NCBI GenBank assembly: GCA_027297435.1
Contig: JAPUIA010000201.1
Coordinates: 1-35,378, forward strand
DNA length: 35,378 bases
Direction: 5' to 3'
From: Gammaproteobacteria bacterium
Lineage (GTDB): Bacteria > Pseudomonadota > Gammaproteobacteria > Pseudomonadales > Azotimanducaceae
Shown here: positions 1 to 8,408 of the stretch, piece after piece
Layout: the number at the start of each line of letters is the position of its first letter
How positions within the stretch are numbered: the stretch's first letter is position 1
The notes under the pieces: generated by a model
What the model saw: only the letters and a program-made list of their open reading frames with translations
Database searches by the model: none
What the model was told of the DNA's origin: nothing
Program-made: the position numbers and the translations under genes

Positions 1-2
1 AC

Positions 3-77
3 GTCGCGATGACCGCGTTGAATCTCAATGGCGACGAGAGCGCCTATTCCAACGAAATCCTGAAAACGACCGACTAA
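3..77 (+). CDS. C-terminal end of an unidentified gene (partial)
   Basis: An open frame enters from the left edge and stops at TAA 75-77, giving 24 residues that end in NEILKTTD. The fragment is too short to assign to a family. Its polar composition and codon use look like an ordinary protein tail. About 220 bases without a gene follow; bases 180-260 are clearly more AT-rich than their surroundings and probably hold the promoter of the cys operon, but I see no confident -35/-10 pair. The call rests only on frame and composition. Confidence 0.4.
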   Translation, partial: VAMTALNLNGDESAYSNEILKTTD

Positions 78-298
78 CCCTCGGCACAATATCGCTGGAC
101 GAAGCAGCACGATCAATCTTTCAGATCGGTCGCCCAACGCATACCAATGGGCACCGGTTGCCTGGCAATGTAACGGGCTGAGCGTATGTCGTAATATGCT
201 CATATATCCAATTTATACGACCTAATGACAAAGTAGTCGTTGAAAATTCGGAAAATGTGTGAAGAATTGCATATTACGTCAATCAATCGACAAGACGC

Positions 299-1777
299 TT
301 GGATCTACCACCGGAAATCTTCCGCAATCGCAACGACGGCGTCTCGTTCTGGGATACCGCGGCGGTTCACGCTGCACTTCAGGGCACCGGTGCAGATCAG
401 GCCCTGCGTTCCACCGAGCGCCTGCTCGATAAGGCTGGATTTCTACCGAAACCCATCAAGCTGGCCGAAATCCGTGACGAGCTAGGCCGCGAACCGGTAC
501 ATCTGGTGTGCCGGAACTTAGAAGCGCAGGCCAAACGCAAGCGCGTGGCGTCACTCGTTGTGCAACATCATCGATATGAGGCCGGTGCGGTGTTGTTCGC
601 CAACGATGGCCGCAAGGGGCGGCGCTGGGTCTTCGTGGACGCCGAACTCGACGCCGATGCGTTGTTGTCGGCGTTGGATGCACTCGCTGGAGGCAAGGCG
701 TGCCTGTTCTGGCCGCATGGGGAGATCACCGACCTCTGTCGGCGCGTCGTCGCAAAAACCAAGCAGCATGACGTTCGATTGCCGTCTGGCGTGCGTGTGC
801 GTCTCGCTACGCTGGCATTCCAGCCGGTCCAGGTATCCAGTCAGTACGACCAGGCGCCGTCAAAACGGGTGAGGGACCAAGGCCTTGACCATCTCGATCG
901 CTTGGAAGCGGAAAGCATGCACATCATGCGTGAAGTGATGGCGCAAGCCGAGAATCCAGTGATGCTTTATTCGGTCGGCAAGGACAGTTCGGTCATGCTG
1001 CATCTCGCGAAGAAGGCCTTCTATCCGAGTGTGCCGCCATTTCCGCTCATGCACGTCGATACGCGTTGGAAATTTCAAGCGATGTATCGGTTTCGAGACG
1101 AGATGGCCCAGGCGAGCGGCATGGAGCTCATCGTGCACGTCAATCCGGAAGGTGTTGCCAAGGACATCAACCCGTTCGACCACGGCAGCGTGTTGCATAC
1201 CGACATAATGAAGACGCAAGGGCTGAAGCAGGCGCTGGATCTACATGGCTTTGATGTGGCGTTCGGAGGTGCCCGGCGCGACGAGGAGAAGAGCCGGGCC
1301 AAGGAAAGGGTGTTCTCGTTTCGCACCAAAACGCATCGTTGGGAACCCAAAAACCAGCGCCCGGAACTGTGGAGCCTGTACAACGGCTACAAGAATCCCG
1401 GTGAGAGTATCCGCGTGTTTCCGCTGTCCAACTGGACCGAGTTGGATATCTGGGAGTACATCTATAGAGAGCAGATTTCCATCGTGCCGCTGTACTTCGC
1501 GGCCGAGCGGCCCGTCGTGGAGCGGGATGGCATGTTGCTGCTGGTTGACGACGACCGCATGCGGCTGTTTGACGGCGAGGATATTCAGATCAAACGGGTT
1601 CGCTTCCGTACCCTGGGCTGTTATCCGTTGACCGGCGCCATCGAGTCCGACGCGGACGAATTGTCTGCGATCGTTTTGGAGCTTCTGCATAGCCGCACGA
1701 GCGAACGCCAGGGTCGTGCGATCGACTCGGATGCTTCCAGCTCGATGGAAAAGAAAAAGCAGGAGGGCTATTTCTAA
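299..1777 (+). CDS. cysD: Sulfate adenylyltransferase subunit 2 with unusual N-terminal extension
   Basis: CysD catalyses adenylation of sulfate to APS together with the GTPase CysN, the first step of assimilatory sulfate activation. Residues from about 195 to the end match CysD throughout: the PP-loop YSVGKDSS at about 224-231, [24 protein letters not shown], and the family C-terminus [11 protein letters not shown]. The first 190 or so residues have no counterpart in the 302-residue E. coli protein, and I do not recognise them. They contain no methionine, but composition and codon use look coding. The frame opens after TGA 260-262 and the first usual start is TTG 299, without an obvious ribosome site. 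A GTG at 869 would give exactly 302 residues, so the true start is uncertain. The stop overlaps the cysNC start as TAATG. Confidence 0.85.
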   Translation: MDLPPEIFRNRNDGVSFWDTAAVHAALQGTGADQALRSTERLLDKAGFLPKPIKLAEIRDELGREPVHLVCRNLEAQAKRKRVASLVVQHHRYEAGAVLFANDGRKGRRWVFVDAELDADALLSALDALAGGKACLFWPHGEITDLCRRVVAKTKQHDVRLPSGVRVRLATLAFQPVQVSSQYDQAPSKRVRDQGLDHLDRLEAESMHIMREVMAQAENPVMLYSVGKDSSVMLHLAKKAFYPSVPPFPLMHVDTRWKFQAMYRFRDEMAQASGMELIVHVNPEGVAKDINPFDHGSVLHTDIMKTQGLKQALDLHGFDVAFGGARRDEEKSRAKERVFSFRTKTHRWEPKNQRPELWSLYNGYKNPGESIRVFPLSNWTELDIWEYIYREQISIVPLYFAAERPVVERDGMLLLVDDDRMRLFDGEDIQIKRVRFRTLGCYPLTGAIESDADELSAIVLELLHSRTSERQGRAIDSDASSSMEKKKQEGYF

Positions 1778-3666
1778 TGAGCGAGGTGCTTGAACAACCC
1801 TCGGATGTCCGCGCTCGGGTCGATGCCTACCTTGACAGCCAGTCGCAGTTGGACCTGTTGCGGTTCATCACTTGCGGGAGCGTGGATGACGGCAAGAGCA
1901 CTTTGATTGGGCGCATGCTGTACGAGGCGCAATTGATCTTCGAAGACCAGGTCACGTCGCTCAAGGCAGATTCAAAGCGGCATGGCACTACCGGTGGAGA
2001 GATCGACTTCGCGTTGCTGGTCGACGGGCTTGCGGCCGAGCGCGAGCAAGGCATCACCATCGATGTCGCGTACCGGTTCTTCAACACCGATCATCGAAAA
2101 TTTATCGTCGCCGACACGCCGGGGCACGCGCAATACACCCGCAACATGGTCACGGGCGCCTCGACGGCAGATGTCGCCGTCATCCTGGTGGATGCATCCC
2201 TTGGCGTGCTGACGCAAACCAAGCGCCATTCGTTCATCACGTCGCTTTTGGGCATCAAGCACGTCGTGTTAGCGGTCAACAAGATGGATTTGGTGGAATA
2301 CGATCGCATTGTGTTCGATGCGATCGTTGCCACGTACGCCGCATTCGCCGAAGAACTCGACTTCGATACGATCACCCCGATTCCGTTGTCGGCATTGATG
2401 GGTGACAACGTCATCGAGCGTACGCGCAACACCTCCTGGTACAGCGGGCCGACGCTGCTCGGGTTTCTCGAGACAGTCGAGGTACGGCAAGCGCAGCTCG
2501 ATCATGCGTTTCGCTTTCCCGTGCAATGGGTCAACCGCCCGAACTCCGAATTTCGCGGCTACTCGGGTACCGTGGTCGCCGGCAGCGTAGCGCCGGGAGA
2601 CGAGGTCAGAATTCTGCCGTCCGGTGAGGTCGCCCAGGTGGCTGACATCGTGCTGTTCGAGGATAAGCTCGATCGTGCGATTGTCGATCAGGCGGTGACC
2701 ATCACCCTGGATCGGGATATCGATGTCTCGCGAGGCGACGTAATGGTGGCTGCCGACACCCCATGCGAGGTATCGGATCAATTTGACGCGACGCTGGTTT
2801 GGATGGATCAAGAACCAGGGTTCGTGGGACGTTCGTATTGGTTGATGCTGGGTACGACGCGCATCAACGCGACGCTGACCGATATCAAGTATAAGTACAA
2901 CGTCGACACGCTAGACCACCTGTCCGCGCGATCGTTCGACCTCAACGAGATCGGCCGCGCGACGTTGAGTTTTGACAAAGCGGTGCCTTTTGAACCCTAC
3001 AAGAATTGTATGAGTATGGGTTCGTTCGTGCTTGTGGATCGCTACAGCCATGCGACCGTCGCGGCAGGGATGATCAACTTTGCCCTGCGTCGCGCGCAAA
3101 ATGTCCACCGGCAAGCGTTGACGGTCGACAAGCATGCACGGGCGAAACTCAATGGACACCAGGGCAAGGTGCTGTGGTTTACGGGGCTCAGCGGCTCGGG
3201 CAAGTCGACCATAACCAACGCCACCGAGCAGGTATTGCACGCGAAAGGCATTCGCACCTACGTCTTGGATGGTGACAACGTTCGACACGGATTGAATAAA
3301 GACCTGGGGTTCACCGATGCGGATCGGGTCGAGAACGTTCGTCGCATTGCCGAGGTCGCGAGGCTCATGGTAGACGCGGGACTCGTCGTGCTGACGGCGT
3401 TCATCTCGCCGTTTCGATCCGAACGAGATATGGCGCGGGCATTGTTTGATGAGGATGAATTTGTCGAGATCTACTTGGACGTGCCGCTAGAGGTCGCGGA
3501 AGAGCGTGATCCCAAAGGGCTGTACAAAAAGGCACGCAAGGGCCAACTGCCGCACTTCACGGGTATCGACAGCACCTACGAAGCACCGGAAACGGCTGAG
3601 TTGATGTTACCTACGGGAGATCTTTCAGTGGAAGAATGCGTAAAGCGCGTACTCGAGTTCGTGTAG
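1777..3666 (+). CDS. cysNC: CysN-CysC fusion: sulfate adenylyltransferase GTPase subunit and APS kinase
   Basis: This bifunctional protein of 629 residues couples GTP hydrolysis to APS formation and then phosphorylates APS to PAPS. The N-terminal CysN half has the GTPase motifs GSVDDGKST (34-42), DTPGH (113-117) and NKMD (168-171), then EF-Tu-like beta-barrel domains. The C-terminal CysC half begins near residue 450 with the kinase P-loop GLSGSGKST (470-478), followed by [10 protein letters not shown] and FISPFRSER, as expected for an active APS kinase. The start ATG overlaps the cysD stop, which indicates translational coupling. Fused CysNC is common in proteobacteria. All key motifs are intact. 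Confidence 0.97.
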   Translation: MSEVLEQPSDVRARVDAYLDSQSQLDLLRFITCGSVDDGKSTLIGRMLYEAQLIFEDQVTSLKADSKRHGTTGGEIDFALLVDGLAAEREQGITIDVAYRFFNTDHRKFIVADTPGHAQYTRNMVTGASTADVAVILVDASLGVLTQTKRHSFITSLLGIKHVVLAVNKMDLVEYDRIVFDAIVATYAAFAEELDFDTITPIPLSALMGDNVIERTRNTSWYSGPTLLGFLETVEVRQAQLDHAFRFPVQWVNRPNSEFRGYSGTVVAGSVAPGDEVRILPSGEVAQVADIVLFEDKLDRAIVDQAVTITLDRDIDVSRGDVMVAADTPCEVSDQFDATLVWMDQEPGFVGRSYWLMLGTTRINATLTDIKYKYNVDTLDHLSARSFDLNEIGRATLSFDKAVPFEPYKNCMSMGSFVLVDRYSHATVAAGMINFALRRAQNVHRQALTVDKHARAKLNGHQGKVLWFTGLSGSGKSTITNATEQVLHAKGIRTYVLDGDNVRHGLNKDLGFTDADRVENVRRIAEVARLMVDAGLVVLTAFISPFRSERDMARALFDEDEFVEIYLDVPLEVAEERDPKGLYKKARKGQLPHFTGIDSTYEAPETAELMLPTGDLSVEECVKRVLEFV

Positions 3667-3675
3667 GGGTTTGGT

Positions 3676-3921
3676 GTGACGACAATTATCGATGAGTTGA
3701 AGGAATCGCATTTGAGGAGCGTGCTGAAAGCGCTTTCGTGGCGAGTGATCGCGACGTTTACCACGGCGGTTATCGCATTTCTGATCACCGGCGAGATCGA
3801 CACGGCGATATTGATCGGCGCTATCGAGTTCGTAGCAAAAATGTTCCTCTACTACATGCACGAACGCGCATGGCAATTGGTTCCCCGTGGGACCATTCGC
3901 AATCTGAAGAACGCGCTGTAA
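3676..3921 (+). CDS. DUF2061 small membrane protein
   Basis: This 81-residue protein starts at GTG 3676, nine bases after cysNC. It has the DUF2061 pattern: an N-terminal polar stretch with SVLKALSWRVIAT, one strongly hydrophobic segment (about residues 27-42), then a GAIEFVAKMFLYYMHERAW segment. It is probably an inner-membrane protein with one or two membrane segments. DUF2061 proteins are often encoded beside or fused to sulfate-activation genes, so a link to sulfate assimilation is likely, but no biochemical role is known to me. It ends eight bases before the convergent acylase gene. Confidence 0.85.
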   Translation: MTTIIDELKESHLRSVLKALSWRVIATFTTAVIAFLITGEIDTAILIGAIEFVAKMFLYYMHERAWQLVPRGTIRNLKNAL

Positions 3922-3929
3922 CCGGTTGG

Positions 3930-6269
3930 CTAATGGCCCGCGGGGTTGAGCACGAATCGTAGTTTGGCATGGCGCTCCACCGCGGCGTTCGAGTACAGGA
4001 AGGGGAAGCTTGCTTCCCTCGCCCATCCGTCCAACAAATCGCCGTAGAAAGGTGAACGGGGGTCGCCGGATTGCCCCGGGGCGTTGGTCATCCGTGCAGC
4101 ATCCCAATTGCCGACGTCCAGCACCATTCGAAAGGAAGCACCGGCGCGAACAGATAGGTCGGACGCTCTAAATCCGGTGTTGTTTGTCGTGTTGGCGGAA
4201 CCGCCGCGAGGCAACGCGGGGTAGCGCATTGCCGCCAACAAGCTACCGTCGGCGCGCGCCAGGAGCGGATGGCGGAATTCGATGCGGTGTAACTTGCCCC
4301 AAGCCCACAGTTCTGGATCGCTGCCGAGCAATGCTTGAGCCTCGCTGTAGGCGCCAATCAGGGTGGCTTCCACGATTGCTCGAGACATGGGTTTGGCTAA
4401 CGCTTCCAGCACGACGAGGCTGTCGAGGTTGCGGATGAGGCCGTCGGCGTCCGGCGCAAGCAAATCGATGAGCCCCGGCACAAGGTGCCGGTGATACCAG
4501 AGGACGAATAGCGCGGCCGGGGCGGAGCCCGGGTCTAGGTTCGCATCCCAGCCTCGCAGCAACGTGTACGCCGGCGATGCTGGCCCTGCCTGCGGTTCCG
4601 GCAAGGCTTCGAGGACGCGTCGAGCGAGCACGGAATGATAATCGCGTTGCAGTGCGAGCGAATCGGCCAGCGTGTGGTTAGGTTGCCCGGCGAGCACCTC
4701 CCACAAGCGAAGGTAGCGCCAGGGTACGGACCATTCGAAACCAATACGTCGCTTGCCGATCGGATAGTCCGGGGGCAGGTTCATCGAGTTTGCGGTACCC
4801 GTATAGCCGCGCGCCGGGTTGAACTCGACGGGTAACGTATCCATGTCGAAGTAGCCGTCCCACTCGTAGCGACCGTCCCCCGGCACCGGTAACAGGCCAT
4901 CCCAGTTGTGGCGTTTTGGAAACAGCCCCGCAGGCTTGTAACCGATATTGCCGTCAATGTCCGCGTAGACTTGGTTTTCCGACGGTGCGCCCCAGCGATT
5001 CAGCGCGCTCAAGAATTCGCGCCAATTTTGCGCGCGCATGTACTCGACGCTGCCGAAGTAGGGAGACATACCCGGTCCCAGCCAGGCAGCCCGTACCGCA
5101 AATGCCTGGGTTGCCGTCTCGAAGACGACGGGCCCGTGGCGCGTGAATTTGAGATCGATGGTTTGAACCTCGCCATCCCGTACCGCAACGGTTTCACGAA
5201 CCGTATGGAAGCGCACTACGTGGCCGCGATAGTGGTAGCCACCGTTCGACTTGGCGTACACGTAGAGGTCTTCCTGGTCGATTGGGAAGATCGTCAGTCC
5301 GAACGCGATCTTGTCGTTGTGGCCGATGGAAATGCCTGGCAGTGCAGGCTCACCGGCACCGATCACGTTGAGGTCCGGGGCGGTGAGATGGACCATGTAG
5401 CGCAGCGAAGGTACCGCATGGCTGCGGTGTGGGTCGTCCGCCAGAATTGGCCTGCCGGTCGCCGTACGCTTCGGGGCGACGACCCAATTGTTACTGCCGA
5501 TGTCGTTGCGTGCCTCATTGTATTGCTGTTCTGCGACTGCCTGTTCGATGCCGTCAAACGCGACGGGTGCTTTTGCCAGTAGATAAAGACGCAACACGTC
5601 GGACGGGATGGCACAGACGTCCAACCCTTCCGGTATCGTTGCTCGCCACGCCGGTTCGAGCACCTTGACCAGGGTGGTTGCTTCTAAGCCTAGGCGACAG
5701 GCTATTCGGGCGCGCTCGACTTCGGTAGAGACGTTGCGCCACAGACCGTTGCTGCGGATCCGTACCACGTCTGAGGGTGCCCATTTGCCGGGACGATAGT
5801 CGAGCAGGCCGAATTCCGGGGGCAAGCGCGCTGGGTTTGCGTTTGCGAGTTCAACGTAGGCGTTGATGCCGCTGGTGAACGCTTCCGCGATGCGCTTGGC
5901 ATCGGATCCATAGGCGAGCCACTCGCGATACATGTCGCCCCGGTACAGGAACAGGCGTGCGGCCTTGTCCTGTTCGACATAGCCTTCGCCCAACACGGAC
6001 GACAGTTGCCCCAAACCTCGCAGACGCCACAGGTCGATCTGCCACAGGCGGTCCCGGGCGGCGTTGAAGCCTTGTACGAAGAAGGCGTCGTAGTGTGTGC
6101 CCGCGGTGATGTGCGCGACCCCCCACGTGTCGACGACGATGGTGGCAGGTTGCTCTAAACCGGCGACCTTAAAGGTTGTCGTGGGGATGTCGGACCAGGC
6201 CGCGACAGCCCCTAGATTCAGGCAAGCGCTGAGGGCCAAACTCTTCAATGTCTCGAACTTGCAGAACAT
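3930..6269 (-). CDS. Penicillin acylase family N-terminal nucleophile hydrolase, exported
   Basis: This 779-residue precursor belongs to the penicillin amidase / acyl-homoserine-lactone acylase family. These periplasmic enzymes mature by self-cleavage in front of a catalytic serine. A signal-like N-terminus (about residues 1-25, hydrophobic, ending AVAAWS) is followed by the alpha-chain region with GFNAARDRLWQIDLWR. The cleavage site is IGSNNWVV, with nucleophile Ser259, and a beta chain follows with DDPHR, PGISIGHNDKIAFGLT and SENQVYADIDGNIGY. Length and order match the family. The natural substrate (fatty acyl amides, N-acyl-homoserine lactones, peptides) cannot be read from the sequence. 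The gene stands alone, convergent to DUF2061, with ATG 6269 as start. Confidence 0.9.
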   Translation of the reverse strand: MFCKFETLKSLALSACLNLGAVAAWSDIPTTTFKVAGLEQPATIVVDTWGVAHITAGTHYDAFFVQGFNAARDRLWQIDLWRLRGLGQLSSVLGEGYVEQDKAARLFLYRGDMYREWLAYGSDAKRIAEAFTSGINAYVELANANPARLPPEFGLLDYRPGKWAPSDVVRIRSNGLWRNVSTEVERARIACRLGLEATTLVKVLEPAWRATIPEGLDVCAIPSDVLRLYLLAKAPVAFDGIEQAVAEQQYNEARNDIGSNNWVVAPKRTATGRPILADDPHRSHAVPSLRYMVHLTAPDLNVIGAGEPALPGISIGHNDKIAFGLTIFPIDQEDLYVYAKSNGGYHYRGHVVRFHTVRETVAVRDGEVQTIDLKFTRHGPVVFETATQAFAVRAAWLGPGMSPYFGSVEYMRAQNWREFLSALNRWGAPSENQVYADIDGNIGYKPAGLFPKRHNWDGLLPVPGDGRYEWDGYFDMDTLPVEFNPARGYTGTANSMNLPPDYPIGKRRIGFEWSVPWRYLRLWEVLAGQPNHTLADSLALQRDYHSVLARRVLEALPEPQAGPASPAYTLLRGWDANLDPGSAPAALFVLWYHRHLVPGLIDLLAPDADGLIRNLDSLVVLEALAKPMSRAIVEATLIGAYSEAQALLGSDPELWAWGKLHRIEFRHPLLARADGSLLAAMRYPALPRGGSANTTNNTGFRASDLSVRAGASFRMVLDVGNWDAARMTNAPGQSGDPRSPFYGDLLDGWAREASFPFLYSNAAVERHAKLRFVLNPAGH

Positions 6270-6364
6270 TCGCCAAGCTTACTGGTGAAAGCTTCGCGCT
6301 GACCAGCTTAAGGGCACCTCTAAGCCAAGCGAGTTCAAAGTATGGATTGCTCTAGTCGGCGTGA

Positions 6365-6979
6365 ATTTTCGTTTACTATGGCATAGCCAATGTCCTCGGA
6401 CTCTCCACCGTCTTCGGCATCGTCAAACAGAGTGGCGGCGGGATCGACGTGCAGAGTGAACCGGATAACGGATCGATCTTCCGCATCTACCTCCCCCAGG
6501 TTGAAGCGTCCGAGGTGGACGCCGAAGCGCGAACGCCTCCCGACTCCGCCGCCGAAGGTTGCGAGACGATCCTGGTTGTCGAAGACGAGGAAATGATTCG
6601 GACGCTGCTCAAGCGCACTCTGGAGGGATTGGGCTATAGGGTCCTCCTCGCCGGTCACGGCGGAGAAGCCTTGCTGACTGCCGAGCGGCACGAGGGACCG
6701 ATCGATTTGTTGATCACCGATGTCGTGATGCCGCAGATGAGTGGGCATGAACTCGCCGAACGGCTCGCGCCGCTGCGTCCCGACATGTCGGTCCTCTACA
6801 TGTCGGGGTACAACGAAGAAATGGTGGTCGGTCAAGGTCATCTGGACCTGGAAAGCCAATTTCTCCAGAAGCCGTTCCATTTCAAAGATGTTGCCAAGAA
6901 AGTTCGCGAAATCCTGGATAAGGAGATGAGCGTGCCGGCGAAGGATGACCGGCCCGCAATCGTAACTGAACGGATTTGA
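6365..6979 (+). pseudogene. 5'-truncated hybrid histidine kinase: end of ATPase domain plus receiver domain
   Basis: The frame opens after TGA 6362-6364 and enters kinase homology abruptly at LGLSTVFGIVKQSGGG, the G2 box of a histidine-kinase ATPase domain. VQSEPDNGSIFRIYLP, the last strand of that domain, comes next. A complete receiver domain follows: ETILVVEDEE, the phospho-acceptor aspartate in LLITDVVMPQMSG, and the lysine in FLQKPF. No dimerisation domain, N box or G1 box precedes it; the upstream sequence is unrelated. The kinase activity must be lost. The receiver could still be made from GTG 6449 as a free-standing response domain, so this is either a remnant or a small receiver gene. 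Confidence 0.7.
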
Positions 6980-7030
6980 AGGGGATTCGCCGGGATGCCA
7001 AGACCGTTGGCGGCGTATCGGATCTGGGCG

Positions 7031-7513
7031 TTACTGTTTGTTTTTACGTTTGCCGTCGATGAACCGAATCAGACTTAGCGTCTCCTTCGGATCCATGCGT
7101 CCGATTGGAAGGTTGCTGTACATGGAGCCGAGTACTCGGCCATCGCCCGTCAACCAGAACTCGCTAGGCTGAATATGGTTGCGACGTTCCTCCCACCAGG
7201 CGCCGATAGTGTCTGCGTCGTCGCGGGTCATACCGTAGGCGACCGGAAAACTTAGATCGGCAGCAACTTCGGCGGTCTGTTCCTGGCTGTCGACCGTGCC
7301 TGCGAATACGGACACACCCAGGGCGGCAAACTCTTCCTTCAACGCTTCGTAGCCGGCCAACTGTCGGCGGCAGAAGGGTCACCAATGGCCTCGGTAGAAC
7401 AGGACGATCGCGTATGGGGTCGAGATATCCTCGGGTAGGGCCACGGTAGAACCGTCTTGGATGGTGAGCGAGAGCGATGGAAATTGATCGCCCGCACCAA
7501 GCTTGTCTGTCAT
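7031..7513 (-). CDS. Peroxiredoxin-like selenoprotein (in-frame TGA read as selenocysteine)
   Basis: From ATG 7513, behind a strong ribosome site (GGAGG), the frame reads 44 codons to FYRGHW, meets TGA at 7381-7379, and continues in the same frame for 115 codons to TAA 7033-7031. The full product would have 160 residues. The TGA sits exactly where AhpC/TSA-type redoxins have the first cysteine of a CxxC site (FYRGHWCPxC is usual), giving U45-P-F-C48. The downstream half (GYEALKEEFAALGVSVFAG, TIGAWW) is typical redoxin sequence without decay. A stem-loop directly after the TGA fits a bacterial SECIS. It probably reduces peroxides or disulfides in the cytosol. Alternatives are a fresh nonsense mutation or a base error; the position at the catalytic residue argues against both. 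Confidence 0.8.
7345..7381 (-). other. Candidate bacterial SECIS element following the TGA codon
   Basis: Reading the minus strand, TGA (7381-7379) is followed by a hairpin. CTTC (7376-7373) pairs with GAAG (7348-7345), GCCG (7371-7368) with CGGC (7355-7352), and CC with GG around the apical loop GACAGTT (7365-7359), which begins with G. Bacterial SECIS elements are stem-loops just 3' of the UGA with a guanosine among the first loop bases, bound by SelB. The fit is good by eye, although the loop lies somewhat nearer the UGA than in E. coli fdhF. Confidence 0.55.
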
Positions 7514-7564
7514 TACGTGCTCCTCCCTCCGCGGCCAACACCGCTTTTTATGATGTTTGAGCGT

Positions 7565-7690
7565 AGTAGGGCTTTAGCCTGCATATCTCACCGATTTCCT
7601 GCTGCCGGTTCAACCGTAGTGGGCCGCCCACGAAGTGGACCGCCCACGAAGTGGGCGCCTACGCCTTCAGCGTAGCACGGGACCGTCTCG
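7565..7690. repeat. Cluster of short hairpin repeats (REP-like)
   Basis: In the gap between the selenoprotein gene and the TetR gene lie several small palindromes. The 15-base unit CCGCCCACGAAGTGG occurs twice in direct orientation (7624-7638 and 7640-7654), and each copy folds as a CCAC-GAA-GTGG hairpin. A third hairpin CTACGC-CTTCA-GCGTAG follows at 7659-7675, and a weaker AGGGC-TTTA-GCCT lies at 7568-7580. This resembles extragenic REP/BIME palindromes. I see no transposase nearby. Confidence 0.5.
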
Positions 7691-7754
7691 AACACCGTCG
7701 CTACATAAACCGGTGAGAACTGCAGTCCGGCGTAACGCAGCGCTTGTGATTCTT

Positions 7755-7800
7755 TATTAAACGATGTTCAATACTGCCCGTAATTGAACGTCATTTAATA
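7755..7800. promoter_or_regulatory. Inverted-repeat operator upstream of the TetR gene
   Basis: Two 18-base arms, 7755-7772 and 7783-7800, are inverted repeats of each other with only two mismatches and are separated by ten bases. The cores are GATGTTCAAT and ATTGAACGTC. The element ends two bases before the regulator's TTG start, in an AT-rich stretch, as expected for an autoregulated TetR-family operator. Confidence 0.7.
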
Positions 7801-7802
7801 TA

Positions 7803-8408
7803 TTGGGCAGACGCAACGACCATGCACCAGCGGAACTCATGCGGTTGGCCGTGGAAGCGGCGGCGAGCATCATCGACGCGGAGGGGGTGCGCGCGGTAAC
7901 CACCCGACGTATAGCTGCTGAGATCGGCTACGTGCCGGGCACGCTGTACACGCACTTTCGAAATCTCGATGAGATCTTCGTCTACGTGAACGCGCTGACG
8001 TTGAAAGACCTGAGGTTGCGTTGCGGCAGCGCGGTCGCCGGTGCGGGGGATGCCAACGAGGCGTTGTTGGCCCTTGGCGCCGCGTACCTCGCCTATGCCC
8101 AAGAGCATCCGAATCGTTTCGAGTTGCTGTTGCGTCGACATCTCAACGAGAACGAAGCCGTGCCTGAGTTCGTCCAACAAAACGTCGATCAATTGATCGC
8201 GTTAGTCGAGGCGCAACTGCGACGGCTCGAACCAGACGCCGATGCCGCGACGATGGAGAATCGAGTTAGGGCGTTGTGGAGCGGTATACACGGTACTTCC
8301 GCACTCGCCCTGCCACGCCAGGTTTTTACCAATCGTTGGCAGTCCGATCAATCGATTCTGGAAACTCTGATTGAGCGCTTTCTTACCGCCGGTGCGCGCG
8401 ACGTTTAG
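7803..8408 (+). CDS. TetR/AcrR family transcriptional regulator
   Basis: This protein of 201 residues has an N-terminal TetR helix-turn-helix (about residues 10-58: LAVEAAASIIDAEGVRAVTTRRIA, GYVPGTLYTHFRNLDEIF) followed by an all-helical ligand-binding domain of the usual size. The start is TTG 7803; ATG at codon 13 would cut the first DNA-binding helix and is less likely. A strong inverted repeat lies immediately upstream, so it probably represses itself. It is divergent from the selenoprotein gene about 290 bases away and may control it as well. The ligand is unknown. Its 3' end overlaps the convergent BNR gene by four bases. Confidence 0.9.
   Translation: MGRRNDHAPAELMRLAVEAAASIIDAEGVRAVTTRRIAAEIGYVPGTLYTHFRNLDEIFVYVNALTLKDLRLRCGSAVAGAGDANEALLALGAAYLAYAQEHPNRFELLLRRHLNENEAVPEFVQQNVDQLIALVEAQLRRLEPDADAATMENRVRALWSGIHGTSALALPRQVFTNRWQSDQSILETLIERFLTAGARDV

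Noticed and set aside
3930-6269. Penicillin acylase-family gene as an antibiotic-resistance enzyme
   Set aside because: The family acts on many acyl amides; nothing in the sequence or context points to beta-lactams.
7379-7381. TGA read as tryptophan by a changed genetic code
   Set aside because: Other genes here end with TGA in the normal way (for example rnfA and the 56-residue gene), and homology needs cysteine or selenocysteine, not tryptophan, at this spot.
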